DNA of 64,000 nt from NCBI RefSeq assembly GCF_900102795.1, contig NZ_FMWG01000006.1, positions 186,001 to 250,000 of the forward strand, written 5' to 3'. Source of the stretch: Epibacterium ulvae (lineage in GTDB: Bacteria; Pseudomonadota; Alphaproteobacteria; Rhodobacterales; Rhodobacteraceae). Position numbers and translations under genes: made by a program. Positions 55,092-63,722 of this stretch are shown piece after piece (position 1 is the stretch's first letter; each line of letters opens with the position of its first letter). The notes below the pieces were generated by a model. The model saw only the letters and a list, made by a program, of their open reading frames with translations. It did no database searches and had not been told where the DNA came from.

Positions 55092-55745
55092 TTACAGGTG
55101 CGTTCTTGCGTAGTGACGTTCGGGTGCATCAAGGTGAGGCACCGCGTTATAAAGATCGGGGTAGAGACGCCCATCCATTTGGTAAAAGCGGTGGAGCGAA
55201 CTGTTCATGATGCCAAGTACGATATGAGCCGTGGCTTTGGCGTCCAGATCCAGACAATGACGCATCATCATGCCAATCACACCGCCCGAAGTGATAATGA
55301 GCGCAGGTCCGTGCCCGGCTGCAATTTCGCGCAGTGCAGCGTGCACGCGTGATGAAAAATCGGTCCAGCTTTCATACGGGGCCTCGATGCGACCTTCTGC
55401 CCAGGCAGAAAACACTTGTGGAATATGGGTTGCAAAGCCTTCCCGCTCTGTTGGAATGGCGAGGCCATGCTGTGCTTCCATCGCTTCGGAGAGGGAAAAA
55501 TATTCCATTTCGTTGAGGCGTTTGTCTTCGGTACAGGATGCAGAGAAGCCCATACCATCTGCTGTTTCCCAATGGCGGCGCAGGGTGCCACAATAGACGC
55601 GGCTATACGTGGCTTGGGTTGTGCGAAGATGATCGCCCAGCCATTGCGCCTGTTGATGACCAAGCGGGCTGAGCCGATCATATGAGACTTCGTCGCGTGC
55701 GCCGGTGTTCGCCTGCCCGTGGCGTACTAGGGTAATGTGGCTCAT
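55092..55745 (-). CDS. Histidine phosphatase family protein
   Basis: The 217-residue product belongs to the histidine phosphatase (phosphoglycerate-mutase-like) superfamily. The catalytic His lies in ITLVRHGQAN (residues ~5-12), with LSPLGHQQAQWLGDHL, and a second active-site His near ALIITSGGVIGMMMRHC. It hydrolyses a phosphomonoester or similar; the substrate is unknown. The GST gene follows 23 bases downstream on the same strand. Start ATG has a usable leader but no strong ribosome site. Confidence 0.88.
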   Translation of the reverse strand: MSHITLVRHGQANTGARDEVSYDRLSPLGHQQAQWLGDHLRTTQATYSRVYCGTLRRHWETADGMGFSASCTEDKRLNEMEYFSLSEAMEAQHGLAIPTEREGFATHIPQVFSAWAEGRIEAPYESWTDFSSRVHAALREIAAGHGPALIITSGGVIGMMMRHCLDLDAKATAHIVLGIMNSSLHRFYQMDGRLYPDLYNAVPHLDAPERHYARTHL

Positions 55746-55852
55746 GAGTATGGTCCTGCCTGCCTGTCACAGAAGGTCAGTGTTAAGGGAGGAGGAGCGA
55801 GGAGAAAAGAAGTATCGCATTCGTCGCCCCAGCTTCCTGTGCAACGTGGCTT

Positions 55853-56101
55853 TCAATGCTCATTCGGATGAGCATGCCAGCGTTGGTAGCCGCGTTCCAT
55901 CATGCGATCACGATGTTCATCTGCTGCCAATGAGGCCTCTTTAAGGTTGTCAAAGAGATTGATGACCTGATGGCCATCATCTCCCGGATGGCCCCATTCT
56001 CTGAGCAGGGAGACTTCGCTGAACAGGTTCATGGCCAGCTCGATCCGGTAATAGCGCGCTGGGGTCGTTTCAGACTGTGCATACAGTAAACATATCGCCA
56101 T
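55853..56101 (-). CDS. Small WGR-domain protein
   Basis: The 82-residue product is a single WGR-like domain: RYYRIELAMNLFSEVSLLREWGHPGDDGHQVINLFDNLKEASLAADEHRDRMMERGYQR. The defining WGR triplet is WGH here, and the usual GxxG loop reads PGDDG, so the nucleic-acid or nucleotide contact may differ. WGR domains occur in PARPs and in stand-alone bacterial proteins of unknown function. It stands alone between the histidine phosphatase and the small SHOCT-like gene. Confidence 0.75.
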   Translation of the reverse strand: MAICLLYAQSETTPARYYRIELAMNLFSEVSLLREWGHPGDDGHQVINLFDNLKEASLAADEHRDRMMERGYQRWHAHPNEH

Positions 56102-56185
56102 ACGCCCAGCTTATCCACAGCAGGGTATGGGATCAAGGATCTTCTATACCTTGTGTTGACTGGCTTTCGCGCCCCTAAGGATTGA

Positions 56186-56527
56186 CTATTGGTTGCTCTG
56201 GACCTGCCGTGTGGCCAAAACAAGAACACCTGCTGCCAGCGAGAGCACCAATGTAAGGGCTAAGGTGAAGCTGCCGAGCAATGCCCCTAGTAGTAATGTC
56301 ATCATGGCGACGCCGCAAAGGCCCATCGCGAGCAAAGGCCAAAATCCGGCATTCGAAGGCCGCTTTGGTTGTACTCTTCTATGAGGTCGCCGCGTTTCCG
56401 AGAGAAGGTTTGCCTCCTCAACAGAATCGTGAAGTTTAGATTTAGCGATCTGAAGCTCGGTCTCTGTGATCTCGCCTCTTGCTCGCGCCGCATCAAGCTG
56501 GCGCAATTCATCTTTGATTGCCGTCAT
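56186..56527 (-). CDS. Small SHOCT-like membrane protein
   Basis: The 113-residue product has an N-terminal SHOCT-like helix pair (IKDELRQLDAARARGEITETELQIAKSKL), a basic linker with RRPHRRVQPKRP, and two hydrophobic segments (GFWPLLAMGLCGVAMMTLLLGAL and FTLALTLVLSLAAGVLVLA). Such proteins are common and uncharacterised; SHOCT domains appear to mediate small oligomers. The ATG at 56527 fits the conserved start of the helix pair. Confidence 0.68.
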   Translation of the reverse strand: MTAIKDELRQLDAARARGEITETELQIAKSKLHDSVEEANLLSETRRPHRRVQPKRPSNAGFWPLLAMGLCGVAMMTLLLGALLGSFTLALTLVLSLAAGVLVLATRQVQSNQ

Positions 56528-56925
56528 GGCACCCACCCATTTTACCCAGATCCAGAATAGCAAAAAAACGGGTCAGACCTTAGGGAAATCGGTAATTTTC
56601 TGAGGTTTCGGTTAACCCTATTTGTTTGGTTTTAGATGGTTTATCCATTGTTTTTATATGGTTTTTCGTGGCACTGGCTGTGGAATTTCCAGTATGTGGC
56701 CTTTATTTTCATGATTTCTTACAAGATTTCCGTGGAAGCGCTTTGGGGGCGAGCGGGGCTTGTTTTGTTGCATTGACAATGGTCTGTTCTGAATGCGCCG
56801 TTGTGGAGCGTCGCCTTTGGTTAATTTTTTGGTTGCCCAGAAAGCCCGGCATTGCGGCGTTTTTCCAGCTGGTAATTCCGATTAAAATAATCGAAATAGA
56901 AGTATCCTGATGATGAGGCTACTTG
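56528..56925. other. Gap of about 400 bases upstream of fbpB
   Basis: No convincing gene was seen. One plus-strand frame at 56626-56910 gives 94 hydrophobic residues but uses a TTG start and resembles no family I know. The A+T-rich stretch around 56880-56900 (ATTAAAATAATCGAAATAGA) near the fbpB start may hold its promoter or an iron-regulatory site, but no clear known box was identified. Confidence 0.5.
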
Positions 56926-58602
56926 ATGACGCTCGCCCCTTCTCAAAAAGACTATGCGCCCCATGGCAGTCGACGTGGCAGCAAAAGCGGGAGCGGTCTT
57001 TTTGCGGGCATAGGATTGGGCGTGGCTGGCGCAAGCCTTTTGCCGATGTTGGCGGTTTTGCTAGCTGCTCTCACAGGTGGATTTGATACAGTTACACATC
57101 TCGCCCAGACGGTGATGCCGCGCTATGCGGGAACGACATTGCTTTTGGTTTTGATGGTCGGGGCAGGCACACTGTCGATTGGGGTTGGGGCAGCTTGGCT
57201 TGTGACGATGACCCGTTTTCCGGGCGTGCGGCTTTTTGAAATGCTGCTGGTCTTGCCGCTTGCTTTTCCAGCCTATGTTCTGGCCTATGCTTATACCTAT
57301 ATTCTGGACCACCCTGGTATTGTGCAATCCACATTGCGGGAGGTGATGGGTTGGGGACCGCGGGATTATTGGTTTCCAGAGATCCGCTCGCTTCCCGGTG
57401 CTGCATTGATGTTGGTTCTTGTGCTGTACCCTTATGTGTATCTGCTGGCGCGGGCGGCGTTTTTACAGCAGACATCTGGCGCGTTTCTTGCTGCGCGCGC
57501 TTTGGGGCATAGTTCTTTTTCCGCCTTTTGGCGGGTGAGCCTACCGATGGCGCGTCCTGCCATTGCATCCGGTGTCTTGCTTGCAGTCATGGAAACCATC
57601 GCGGACTTTGGTACGGTCGCTTATTTTGGAGTTCAGACCTTTGCCACAGGGATTTATACCAGTTGGTTTTCACTTGCAGACCGGGCTGGGGCCGCGCAAC
57701 TGGCGTTATGTCTGCTAATTTTTGCGCTGTTCCTTTCAATGGGAGAGCGTGTAAGCCGAGGTAAAGCACGTTACCATCAGGCGGGCAAACAACACAGTCG
57801 GATGCCGCCTGCCGAGCTGACAGGCCTGCGTTGTTTTGTGGCTTGGGGCTTATGTAGCTTGCCAGTGGTGCTGGGATTTGTGCTGCCGGTTGTGATTTTG
57901 GTCAATATGGGGCTGGAATCTGAACAGAACTTACTGAGCCGCCGCTATATTGCGTTTATTCGAAATTCAATCACATTGGCCACAACAGCGGCGTTTGTGA
58001 CAGTGGTCGCAGCGGTGTGTCTGGGTCTTTATCAACGGTTGCGGCGTGGCAAGATTTCGGCAGGCGCGGCTTATGTGGCGCGATTGGGCTATGCGGTGCC
58101 GGGAGGAGTGATTGCAGTTGGTCTGATGGTGCCTTTTGCAGTGTTCGATAATGCGCTGGATGCATGGATGCGGGCGACGTTTGACATTCGAACCGGCTTG
58201 TTGATCACGGGATCAATTTGGCTTTTGGTAATGGCGTATATGGTCCGGTTTCTGTCTGCTGCTCTTGGTGCTTATGAGGGCGGGCAATCGACGGTTCATA
58301 TGAATATGGATGCGGCGGCGCGGTCTTTGGGGCACGGTCCATTAGCGATGTTGCGGCGTGTGCATTTACCTTTGCTGACGCCGAGTCTTCTCACGGCGTT
58401 GTTGATTGTCTTTGTTGACGTGATGAAAGAGCTGCCCGCGACGTTGATCATGCGGCCCTTTAATTATGATACTTTGGCCATTCAGGCCTATCGCCTTGCG
58501 TCAGACGAACGGCTGGAAGGCGCAGCTGTGCCATCGCTTGTCATAGTCGCAGTGGGGTTGCTGCCTGTAATCCTGATTTGTCGTCAGGTTGGACGGCGCT
58601 AG
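56926..58602 (+). CDS. fbpB: Ferric iron ABC transporter permease
   Basis: The 558-residue product is a fused two-half permease of the FbpB/HitB type, with about twelve membrane helices. Each half carries an EAA-like loop that contacts the ATPase: LAARALGHSSFSAFWRVSLP and AARSLGHGPLAMLRRVHLP. It should move ferric iron across the inner membrane. GAGG lies 7 bases before the ATG at 56926. The binding protein fbpA is on the opposite strand about 1.2 kb away, and no ATPase gene (fbpC) is visible here. Confidence 0.88.
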   Translation: MTLAPSQKDYAPHGSRRGSKSGSGLFAGIGLGVAGASLLPMLAVLLAALTGGFDTVTHLAQTVMPRYAGTTLLLVLMVGAGTLSIGVGAAWLVTMTRFPGVRLFEMLLVLPLAFPAYVLAYAYTYILDHPGIVQSTLREVMGWGPRDYWFPEIRSLPGAALMLVLVLYPYVYLLARAAFLQQTSGAFLAARALGHSSFSAFWRVSLPMARPAIASGVLLAVMETIADFGTVAYFGVQTFATGIYTSWFSLADRAGAAQLALCLLIFALFLSMGERVSRGKARYHQAGKQHSRMPPAELTGLRCFVAWGLCSLPVVLGFVLPVVILVNMGLESEQNLLSRRYIAFIRNSITLATTAAFVTVVAAVCLGLYQRLRRGKISAGAAYVARLGYAVPGGVIAVGLMVPFAVFDNALDAWMRATFDIRTGLLITGSIWLLVMAYMVRFLSAALGAYEGGQSTVHMNMDAAARSLGHGPLAMLRRVHLPLLTPSLLTALLIVFVDVMKELPATLIMRPFNYDTLAIQAYRLASDERLEGAAVPSLVIVAVGLLPVILICRQVGRR

Positions 58603-58618
58603 GCGGGGCTAACCCGGA

Positions 58619-59521
58619 TCAACTGGTCCACCAGTTTTCGATTTGCTCTTTTGAAATGCGATCAGCTGGCCCCAGAGCAACCAACATAGTCTCGGTTGCA
58701 TCGCAGCGCTTTGCCTCCACGTGACGCCCTACAATATGTAAACTGTAGGCACCACCACTGGTTAGGACAAAGCCCTTCATACGATACAGACCTGCTGGGC
58801 GCTCTGCTAGTTTTTCGCCAAGCCGGCGGCGATCTAGAGGCGTGTCGCTTTGATGGTACCAGGTGGTGTAGGAGGGATGAACCACCGGCTTTTTCCCGCG
58901 CGGCAAGGGAATGACATCAAACAAGAGATCGGCCACCGGGGCGGCATTCAGAAGTGTTGGGCTTCTGGCCCCAAGTTTTTGCAGCTGTTTACTAAAATCA
59001 GGTGTTGTGTCTTGAGCCTTATTGATAAGCACTAGATCTGCACAGCGAATTTGCTGTGCAACCTGTGCTTCAAGTAAGGGGTCCGACAAAAGTTCAGGGC
59101 CATTGATCGCGTCAACCAGCGTTACAATCCCATTGTACCGTAAACTGCCCTGCGCAATGACAGAGTTGGCAATCGCAAGTGGATCCGCAATTCCGCTTGC
59201 TTCGATCACAAGATGATCCGGTTTATCGGCCCGAGCCAAAACCTGAAAAAGCGCCTCTGTCAGGTCATCGCCCATCGTGCAGCAGATGCAGCCGTTGTTC
59301 AGTGCAATGCTGTCGGCATTATTGGCTTGAATTAAATGATCATCGATATTGATCGCGCCAAAATCATTGACGATGACTGTCAAGTTTAACCCGTGAGGTT
59401 CAGCAAGCAAACGATTGATCAGTGTTGTTTTGCCGGCCCCTAGATAGCCACTTATGATTGTGACTGGAATGCGTCCCGTACCCGCGCGCGGCATGTCACC
59501 GTTGCGCCCAATAATACTCAT
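58619..59521 (-). CDS. COG0523/CobW-family GTPase (second copy)
   Basis: The ~300-residue product has the G1 loop ([17 protein letters not shown]), a GCICCT metal site (LNNGCICCTMGDDLTEALF) and a short C-terminal CobW_C-like domain (residues ~230-300). The G4 motif reads LINKAQD rather than NKxD. It is shorter than the copy at 23934. ATG at 59521 has GGATAGG upstream. It lies between fbpB and fbpA, so an iron-linked or general metal-insertion role is possible; no Zur-like box was seen before it. Its metal is unknown. Confidence 0.82.
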   Translation of the reverse strand: MSIIGRNGDMPRAGTGRIPVTIISGYLGAGKTTLINRLLAEPHGLNLTVIVNDFGAINIDDHLIQANNADSIALNNGCICCTMGDDLTEALFQVLARADKPDHLVIEASGIADPLAIANSVIAQGSLRYNGIVTLVDAINGPELLSDPLLEAQVAQQIRCADLVLINKAQDTTPDFSKQLQKLGARSPTLLNAAPVADLLFDVIPLPRGKKPVVHPSYTTWYHQSDTPLDRRRLGEKLAERPAGLYRMKGFVLTSGGAYSLHIVGRHVEAKRCDATETMLVALGPADRISKEQIENWWTS

Positions 59522-59703
59522 ATTACCTATCCTAATGCTTCCCAAGCGATCTTTACGCAGCACTCTTGAATGGAATCAAGGTTTGTACATGGGTCAGAAA
59601 CGGGGCAAAGTTCGTGTTCTTGTAAAGTCCATTTTCTTGATACGGCGATAGCGCCGGGTACAAGTTTGTCGTGCTTCTACCCTCAGTCAGGGCGTTGCGC
59701 CAA

Positions 59704-59735
59704 TAAAAAAGGGCGCGGAAAATCCACGCCCTTAT
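59704..59735 (-). terminator. Intrinsic terminator of fbpA
   Basis: On the minus strand AAGGGCGTGG pairs with CCGCGCCCTT (one G-U pair) around a 5-base loop and is followed by TTTTTT. Confidence 0.9.
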
Positions 59736-59756
59736 GAGTTTTGCTTAAAAAGAAAT

Positions 59757-60776
59757 TTATTTCCAATTTACTTCGTTGAAGATTTTCTGAGCGGTTGGGA
59801 TGTTTTTTGCCACGTCTGACAAAACAACAGTATCCGCTTTGAATGAGCCAAGCGCTGAGACACTTGGTGCCAGCTCTACGTCGGAGACAACCGGGAATTC
59901 ATCATTGCCGTTTGAGAAGTATTGCTGTGCTTGGTCTGATGCGAGGTATTCTAGGAATTTGATCGCGTTATCTTTGTTTGGAGCGTGAGCGGCAACACCA
60001 CCACCGGACAGGTTCATGTGCGCACCTTCCGCGTCCTGTGAGGGAAAGACCCAGCCCAACATGTCGCGTTTGTCAGAAACACCTTTGACATCTTTGCGGA
60101 TTGAACGTGCAAAGTAGTAAGAGTTTGAAACTGCGATTTCACATTCACCTGAGATCACACCGCGCAGCTGGTCTGTGTCACCACCTTGGGGCGCGCGCGC
60201 CATGTTTGCAACAACTCCAGCCGCCCAGTCTTTTGCGATGTCTTCGCCGTGATGGGTCACGATTGAAGCCAGCAGGGTCTGGTTGTAGGTATTGGTTGAA
60301 GAGCGAATGCAAACTTGGCCTTTATAGTCGGGCTTTGCAAGATCCAGATATGTGGCAGGTGGGTTGGTCACGTCTTCTTTGTCAAAGAAAACAATGCGGG
60401 CACGTTGCGAGAAGCCGAACCACTGATTGTCGCTATCTTGCAGATTGGTCGGAATTTTTTCTTCCAGCAGGGCGCTGTCGATAGCCTGCAGGATGCCTGC
60501 GTTTTTCGCACGTGCCAGACGGGAGGTATCAACTGTCAGCAGGATATCAGCTGGTGAATTTGCACCTTCGGACTCCATCCGCGCAATCAGCTCGTCTGCT
60601 TTGCCTTCGATGCGGTTGATGGTGATGCCAGTGGCGTCTTCAAAATCGGTGTAGAGACGTTCATCCGTGTCATAGTGACGTGAGGAGTAGAGGTTCAGCT
60701 CACCTTCGGCGGCGGCAGAAGTTGCAACGATGGCGGTCAAAGCGCCAGCCAGCAGATGTGTCGATTTCATCGTCAT
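59757..60776 (-). CDS. fbpA: Ferric iron ABC transporter periplasmic binding protein
   Basis: The 339-residue product has a signal peptide (about residues 1-23, ending SAAA) and the FbpA/HitA fold: ELNLYSSRHYDTDERLYTDFEDATGI, then IRSSTNTYNQTLLAS, and the paired tyrosines Tyr220-Tyr221 in SNSYYFARS that bind ferric iron. It should deliver ferric iron to the FbpB permease. It stands alone on the minus strand, with a 15-bp palindrome upstream and a strong terminator downstream. No ATPase gene adjoins it. Confidence 0.92.
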   Translation of the reverse strand: MTMKSTHLLAGALTAIVATSAAAEGELNLYSSRHYDTDERLYTDFEDATGITINRIEGKADELIARMESEGANSPADILLTVDTSRLARAKNAGILQAIDSALLEEKIPTNLQDSDNQWFGFSQRARIVFFDKEDVTNPPATYLDLAKPDYKGQVCIRSSTNTYNQTLLASIVTHHGEDIAKDWAAGVVANMARAPQGGDTDQLRGVISGECEIAVSNSYYFARSIRKDVKGVSDKRDMLGWVFPSQDAEGAHMNLSGGGVAAHAPNKDNAIKFLEYLASDQAQQYFSNGNDEFPVVSDVELAPSVSALGSFKADTVVLSDVAKNIPTAQKIFNEVNWK

Positions 60777-60812
60777 GTTTCCCAGATTTCATAATAACAG
60801 GTGCAGTTAACC

Positions 60813-60827
60813 TGACTGAAACTGTCA
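60813..60827. promoter_or_regulatory. Palindrome upstream of fbpA
   Basis: TGACTGAAACTGTCA, about 36 bases before the fbpA start, is an inverted repeat (TGAC / GTCA) and overlaps a TTGACA hexamer on the minus strand. It may be an iron-regulatory site, but I cannot name its binder. Confidence 0.35.
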
Positions 60828-60962
60828 ATTAACCTATTCTGGGTGGGATGCAACTCTTTTCTGAGTGATTTACTCGGATAGTTTGATTTGGACAATTTGA
60901 TTGTGTTGGGATGAAGCGGGCTGACCCTGTGGCAGCGTGCGAAATTGCTACTGATTGAAAAC

Positions 60963-60993
60963 AAAAAAACCGCATCGAATGATGCGGTTTTTT
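60963..60993. terminator. Terminator of rpmJ
   Basis: AACCGCATC / GATGCGGTT stem with a 4-base loop, flanked by A-runs and T-runs; on the minus strand it ends rpmJ with TTTTTTTG. Confidence 0.88.
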
Positions 60994-61011
60994 ATAAACT
61001 ATTTAGTGATT

Positions 61012-61137
61012 TTAACCCTGACGCGCTTTGAATTTGCGCTGGGTCTTGTTGATCACATATACGCGGCCCTTGCGACGCACAATGCGGCAATCACGGTGCC
61101 GGTTCTTGAGCGAGCGGAGCGAGTTCTTGACTTTCAT
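61012..61137 (-). CDS. rpmJ: 50S ribosomal protein L36 (zinc-free form)
   Basis: The 41-residue product begins [20 protein letters not shown] and continues [21 protein letters not shown]. The zinc-binding L36 form carries three Cys and one His; only one Cys remains at the corresponding region, so this is the C-minus, zinc-independent form common in alphaproteobacteria. It is transcribed away from the tRNA gene, with its own terminator. The start at 61137 is fixed by the protein itself. Confidence 0.93.
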   Translation of the reverse strand: MKVKNSLRSLKNRHRDCRIVRRKGRVYVINKTQRKFKARQG

Positions 61138-61223
61138 AGCCATTCTCCTGTTCTGCGGCGCGCGAACCAGCGCCTGGGTTACGGATGTCGGGATCTCACT
61201 ATAAGATCGCAACAATGAAATCA

Positions 61224-61298
61224 TGGTGGGCGATACAAGGTTCGAACTTGTGACCCCTTCGATGTCAACGAAGTGCTCTACCACTGAGCTAATCGCCC
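61224..61298 (-). tRNA. tRNA-Val (anticodon GAC)
   Basis: On the minus strand the acceptor GGGCGAT pairs with ATCGCCC, followed by discriminator A and an encoded CCA. The D-arm (GCTCAGTGGTAGAGC), the T-arm (GTTCGAACC) and the anticodon arm CTTCG-TTGACAT-CGAAG are all clear. The 7-base loop places GAC at positions 34-36, which reads valine codons GUC/GUU. Confidence 0.95.
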
Positions 61299-61455
61299 AT
61301 GATTACCTACGTTTCACATCTGCCCCAAATAAATGGGGCGCGGTGTTCCGCGCCGGTGAAGGGGTCTATAATAAGAGTCGCGCATAGGTGCAAGAGCTTT
61401 TGAGAAGAGAATTTTCCCTCTATGCTAATTGTCAGCGCATATTCGTGGAGGATGT

Positions 61456-62316
61456 ATGTCAGAGGCGACCTTTGTATTGGAAATGCCGCGAATCCGTCGG
61501 TCAGGCGTTGTTTTTGCCTCACCACATAGCGGTGACAGGTATGATGACCTGCTGTTCCCCAAAACGATTCTCGAAACCCCACAGATTCGCAGTTCAGAAG
61601 ATGCGTTTGTTCACCAGTTGTTTGATTGTGTGCCTGAGCTTGGCGCGCCGTTTCTGCGCGCGATTGCACCAAGGGCTTATCTGGATCTTAATCGGGCCAC
61701 TGATGAATTGGACCCGGCACTGATTGCAGGGCTACCAAAGCGGGGGCAAAACCCACGAATTGCTTCGGGGCTGGGCGTGATACCGCGTGTTGTTGCGGGG
61801 GGGCGTGCGATTTACCGTGGTAAACTGTCGATGGAAGAGGCACGCAGGCGCATTCATCGCTACTGGCATCCGTATCATGCGCAATTGCGTCGGTTGATGG
61901 AAGCAGCTTCACGCGAGTATGGCGTTGCGATTCTTATTGATTGTCATTCCATGCCTCATGAAGCGGTGTCTGAGACACGGCTTGCGAATGGAAAGAAGCC
62001 GGATATCGTGCTTGGGGATCGTTTCGGGGCCTCTGCATCGGGTCATTTGGTCGATCAGATCGAAGCAGCTTTTGTAAGAGCCGGGTTAACTGTTGTGCGT
62101 AATGCGCCGTTTGCAGGTGCGTATATTACGCAGACCTATGGGCGCCCATCGCGCAACCAGCATGCGATTCAGATTGAGATCGATCGTGCCCTCTATATGA
62201 ACGAGGCGAAGGTTGAGCCACATGAAGGGTTTGCTCCGCTGCAAGCCGTCTTGCGAACTGTGGCTTCTGATCTTATCGAATTGGGACGAGATTGCAGTGA
62301 TCTGGCGGCTGAGTAG
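61456..62316 (+). CDS. N-formylglutamate amidohydrolase family protein
   Basis: The 286-residue product belongs to the FGase/HutG-like family, which splits N-formylglutamate in histidine breakdown, and also includes related amidohydrolases. Landmarks are VFASPHSGDRYDDL near the start, RAYLDLNRATDELDP, LIDCHSMPHEA and ITQTYGRPSRNQHAIQIEIDRALYMNE, carrying likely zinc ligands (His, Glu, Asp). GGAGGA lies before the ATG at 61456. It has no hut genes beside it, so the substrate may be another N-acyl or formyl amino acid. Confidence 0.85.
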   Translation: MSEATFVLEMPRIRRSGVVFASPHSGDRYDDLLFPKTILETPQIRSSEDAFVHQLFDCVPELGAPFLRAIAPRAYLDLNRATDELDPALIAGLPKRGQNPRIASGLGVIPRVVAGGRAIYRGKLSMEEARRRIHRYWHPYHAQLRRLMEAASREYGVAILIDCHSMPHEAVSETRLANGKKPDIVLGDRFGASASGHLVDQIEAAFVRAGLTVVRNAPFAGAYITQTYGRPSRNQHAIQIEIDRALYMNEAKVEPHEGFAPLQAVLRTVASDLIELGRDCSDLAAE

Positions 62317-62343
62317 CGTGTTGTTCCATGTGAAACGATGCCT

Positions 62344-63606
62344 TTAACGCAGGGCCCGGCCTTTCACGATGATGTCAGCGCCGAAACGCTCACGAAGTGT
62401 ATCTGTCGCGCGCTCTGCTTGGGCGCGCTTCCCAGCGTCAGGGTCTAACAGATCGCCTGTCATTTCGGCCTGTGAAGCTGGAACAAGGTCAGACAGCCCA
62501 CAGCCGAGTAGGCGAAATGGACCTTCTGAGACGGCCCCATCCAACAGTTCGCGTGCGTGACGATAGATTTGATCCGCGATTTGTGTTGCATCACGCAGTG
62601 TGACGCGGCGCGTGAGGGTTGAATGATTTGCCCGTTTCAGTTTCAGTGTGACAACCTGCCCGGCCAGGGATCTTGCTTTGGCACGCGAAGAAACCTTTTC
62701 TGCCAATCGCCATAAATGCCCATCCAGTATGGTCAGGTGTGAGGTGTCTTCGAAAAAGGTTGTCTCATTTGAGATTGATTTAATTGGGCTGCGTGCTGAG
62801 ACGCGCCGTTTGTCTTGACCGCGTGCAAGATGCCACAGCCGCTCCCCCATGCTTCCAAATCGAGCGCTGAGGTCACGTCTTTCCCATCGCAACAGGTCTG
62901 AGAATGTGTGAATGCCAGCTTTATTAAGGGATTCTTGGCCCGCGGGACCGATTCCCCAGATTAATCTGACAGATTTATCACGTAGAAAATCACCGGTTTC
63001 AGCGCGACCAATCACAGAAAACCCGCGCGGTTTATCCAGATCAGAGGCAACCTTTGCGAGGAACTTGTTGTGGCTGAGGCCAATGGATCCGGTAATCCCC
63101 AGTTCATCCTTCATCCGTTTCACGAGACGCGAAAGCATGACGGCGGGGGGGGCGCCATGGAGTTTTTCGGTGCCTGACAAGTCCAGAAAGGCCTCATCAA
63201 GGGAGAGAGGTTCGATCTCCGGGGTCAGTTCATGCATCATCGCGCGGATGTCCCGACTGATCTCAGCATATAGAGACATACGGGGTTTGATCACCACGGC
63301 ATCTGGGCACAACTTTAGTGCTTGAAACATCGGCATGGCAGAGCGGACGCCACGAATGCGGGCGACATAGCATGCGGTTGAGACAACGCCGCGCTTGCCT
63401 CCCCCGATGATCACGGGTTTGTCTGCCAGCTCTGGATTGTCGCGCTTTTCGACACTGGCATAAAAGGCGTCGCAATCCATATGCGCGATGGAAAGGGCAA
63501 AAAGTTCATCATGCGATTTTAGACGTGGCGCGCCACAGTTTGGGCAACGCCGTCCTGTGGGGGGCGTGTCAAAGGTTGTGAGACATTCGCGACATAAAGT
63601 TTGCAT
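62344..63606 (-). CDS. dinB: DNA polymerase IV (DinB) with N-terminal zinc ribbon
   Basis: The 420-residue product is a Y-family translesion polymerase: AHMDCDAFYASVEKRDNPELADKPVII (metal Asp44), RGVRSAMPMFQALKLCPDAVV, and the catalytic LSLDEAFLDLSG. An N-terminal stretch of about 35 residues forms a zinc ribbon with Cys5-Cys8 and Cys21-Cys24 (CRECL...RRCPNCG), absent from E. coli DinB. Near residue 85 the segment reads STACYVARIRGVRSAM. The start at 63606 is supported by the ribbon. No SOS box was recognised. Confidence 0.93.
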   Translation of the reverse strand: MQTLCRECLTTFDTPPTGRRCPNCGAPRLKSHDELFALSIAHMDCDAFYASVEKRDNPELADKPVIIGGGKRGVVSTACYVARIRGVRSAMPMFQALKLCPDAVVIKPRMSLYAEISRDIRAMMHELTPEIEPLSLDEAFLDLSGTEKLHGAPPAVMLSRLVKRMKDELGITGSIGLSHNKFLAKVASDLDKPRGFSVIGRAETGDFLRDKSVRLIWGIGPAGQESLNKAGIHTFSDLLRWERRDLSARFGSMGERLWHLARGQDKRRVSARSPIKSISNETTFFEDTSHLTILDGHLWRLAEKVSSRAKARSLAGQVVTLKLKRANHSTLTRRVTLRDATQIADQIYRHARELLDGAVSEGPFRLLGCGLSDLVPASQAEMTGDLLDPDAGKRAQAERATDTLRERFGADIIVKGRALR

Positions 63607-63722
63607 AGAACGTGGAGGTGGGGCTTGCGCCAGACCAATGGCCTGAGTCTATTGATGATGGAATGTAACCTAACGCGTGCAGAAAGCAGAGTCTTTATGG
63701 GATCGGCACATTGAGAGGGACA

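Noticed and set aside
56626-56910. Open frame of 94 residues on the plus strand upstream of fbpB
   Set aside because: It needs a TTG start, has no ribosome site, is rich in Phe/Trp and matches no family I know. It is probably chance reading through an A+T-rich intergenic region, though it cannot be excluded.
61138-61284. Upstream extension of the rpmJ frame through the tRNA gene
   Set aside because: The extended frame reads the T-arm and acceptor of tRNA-Val as protein; the ribosomal protein itself starts at 61137.
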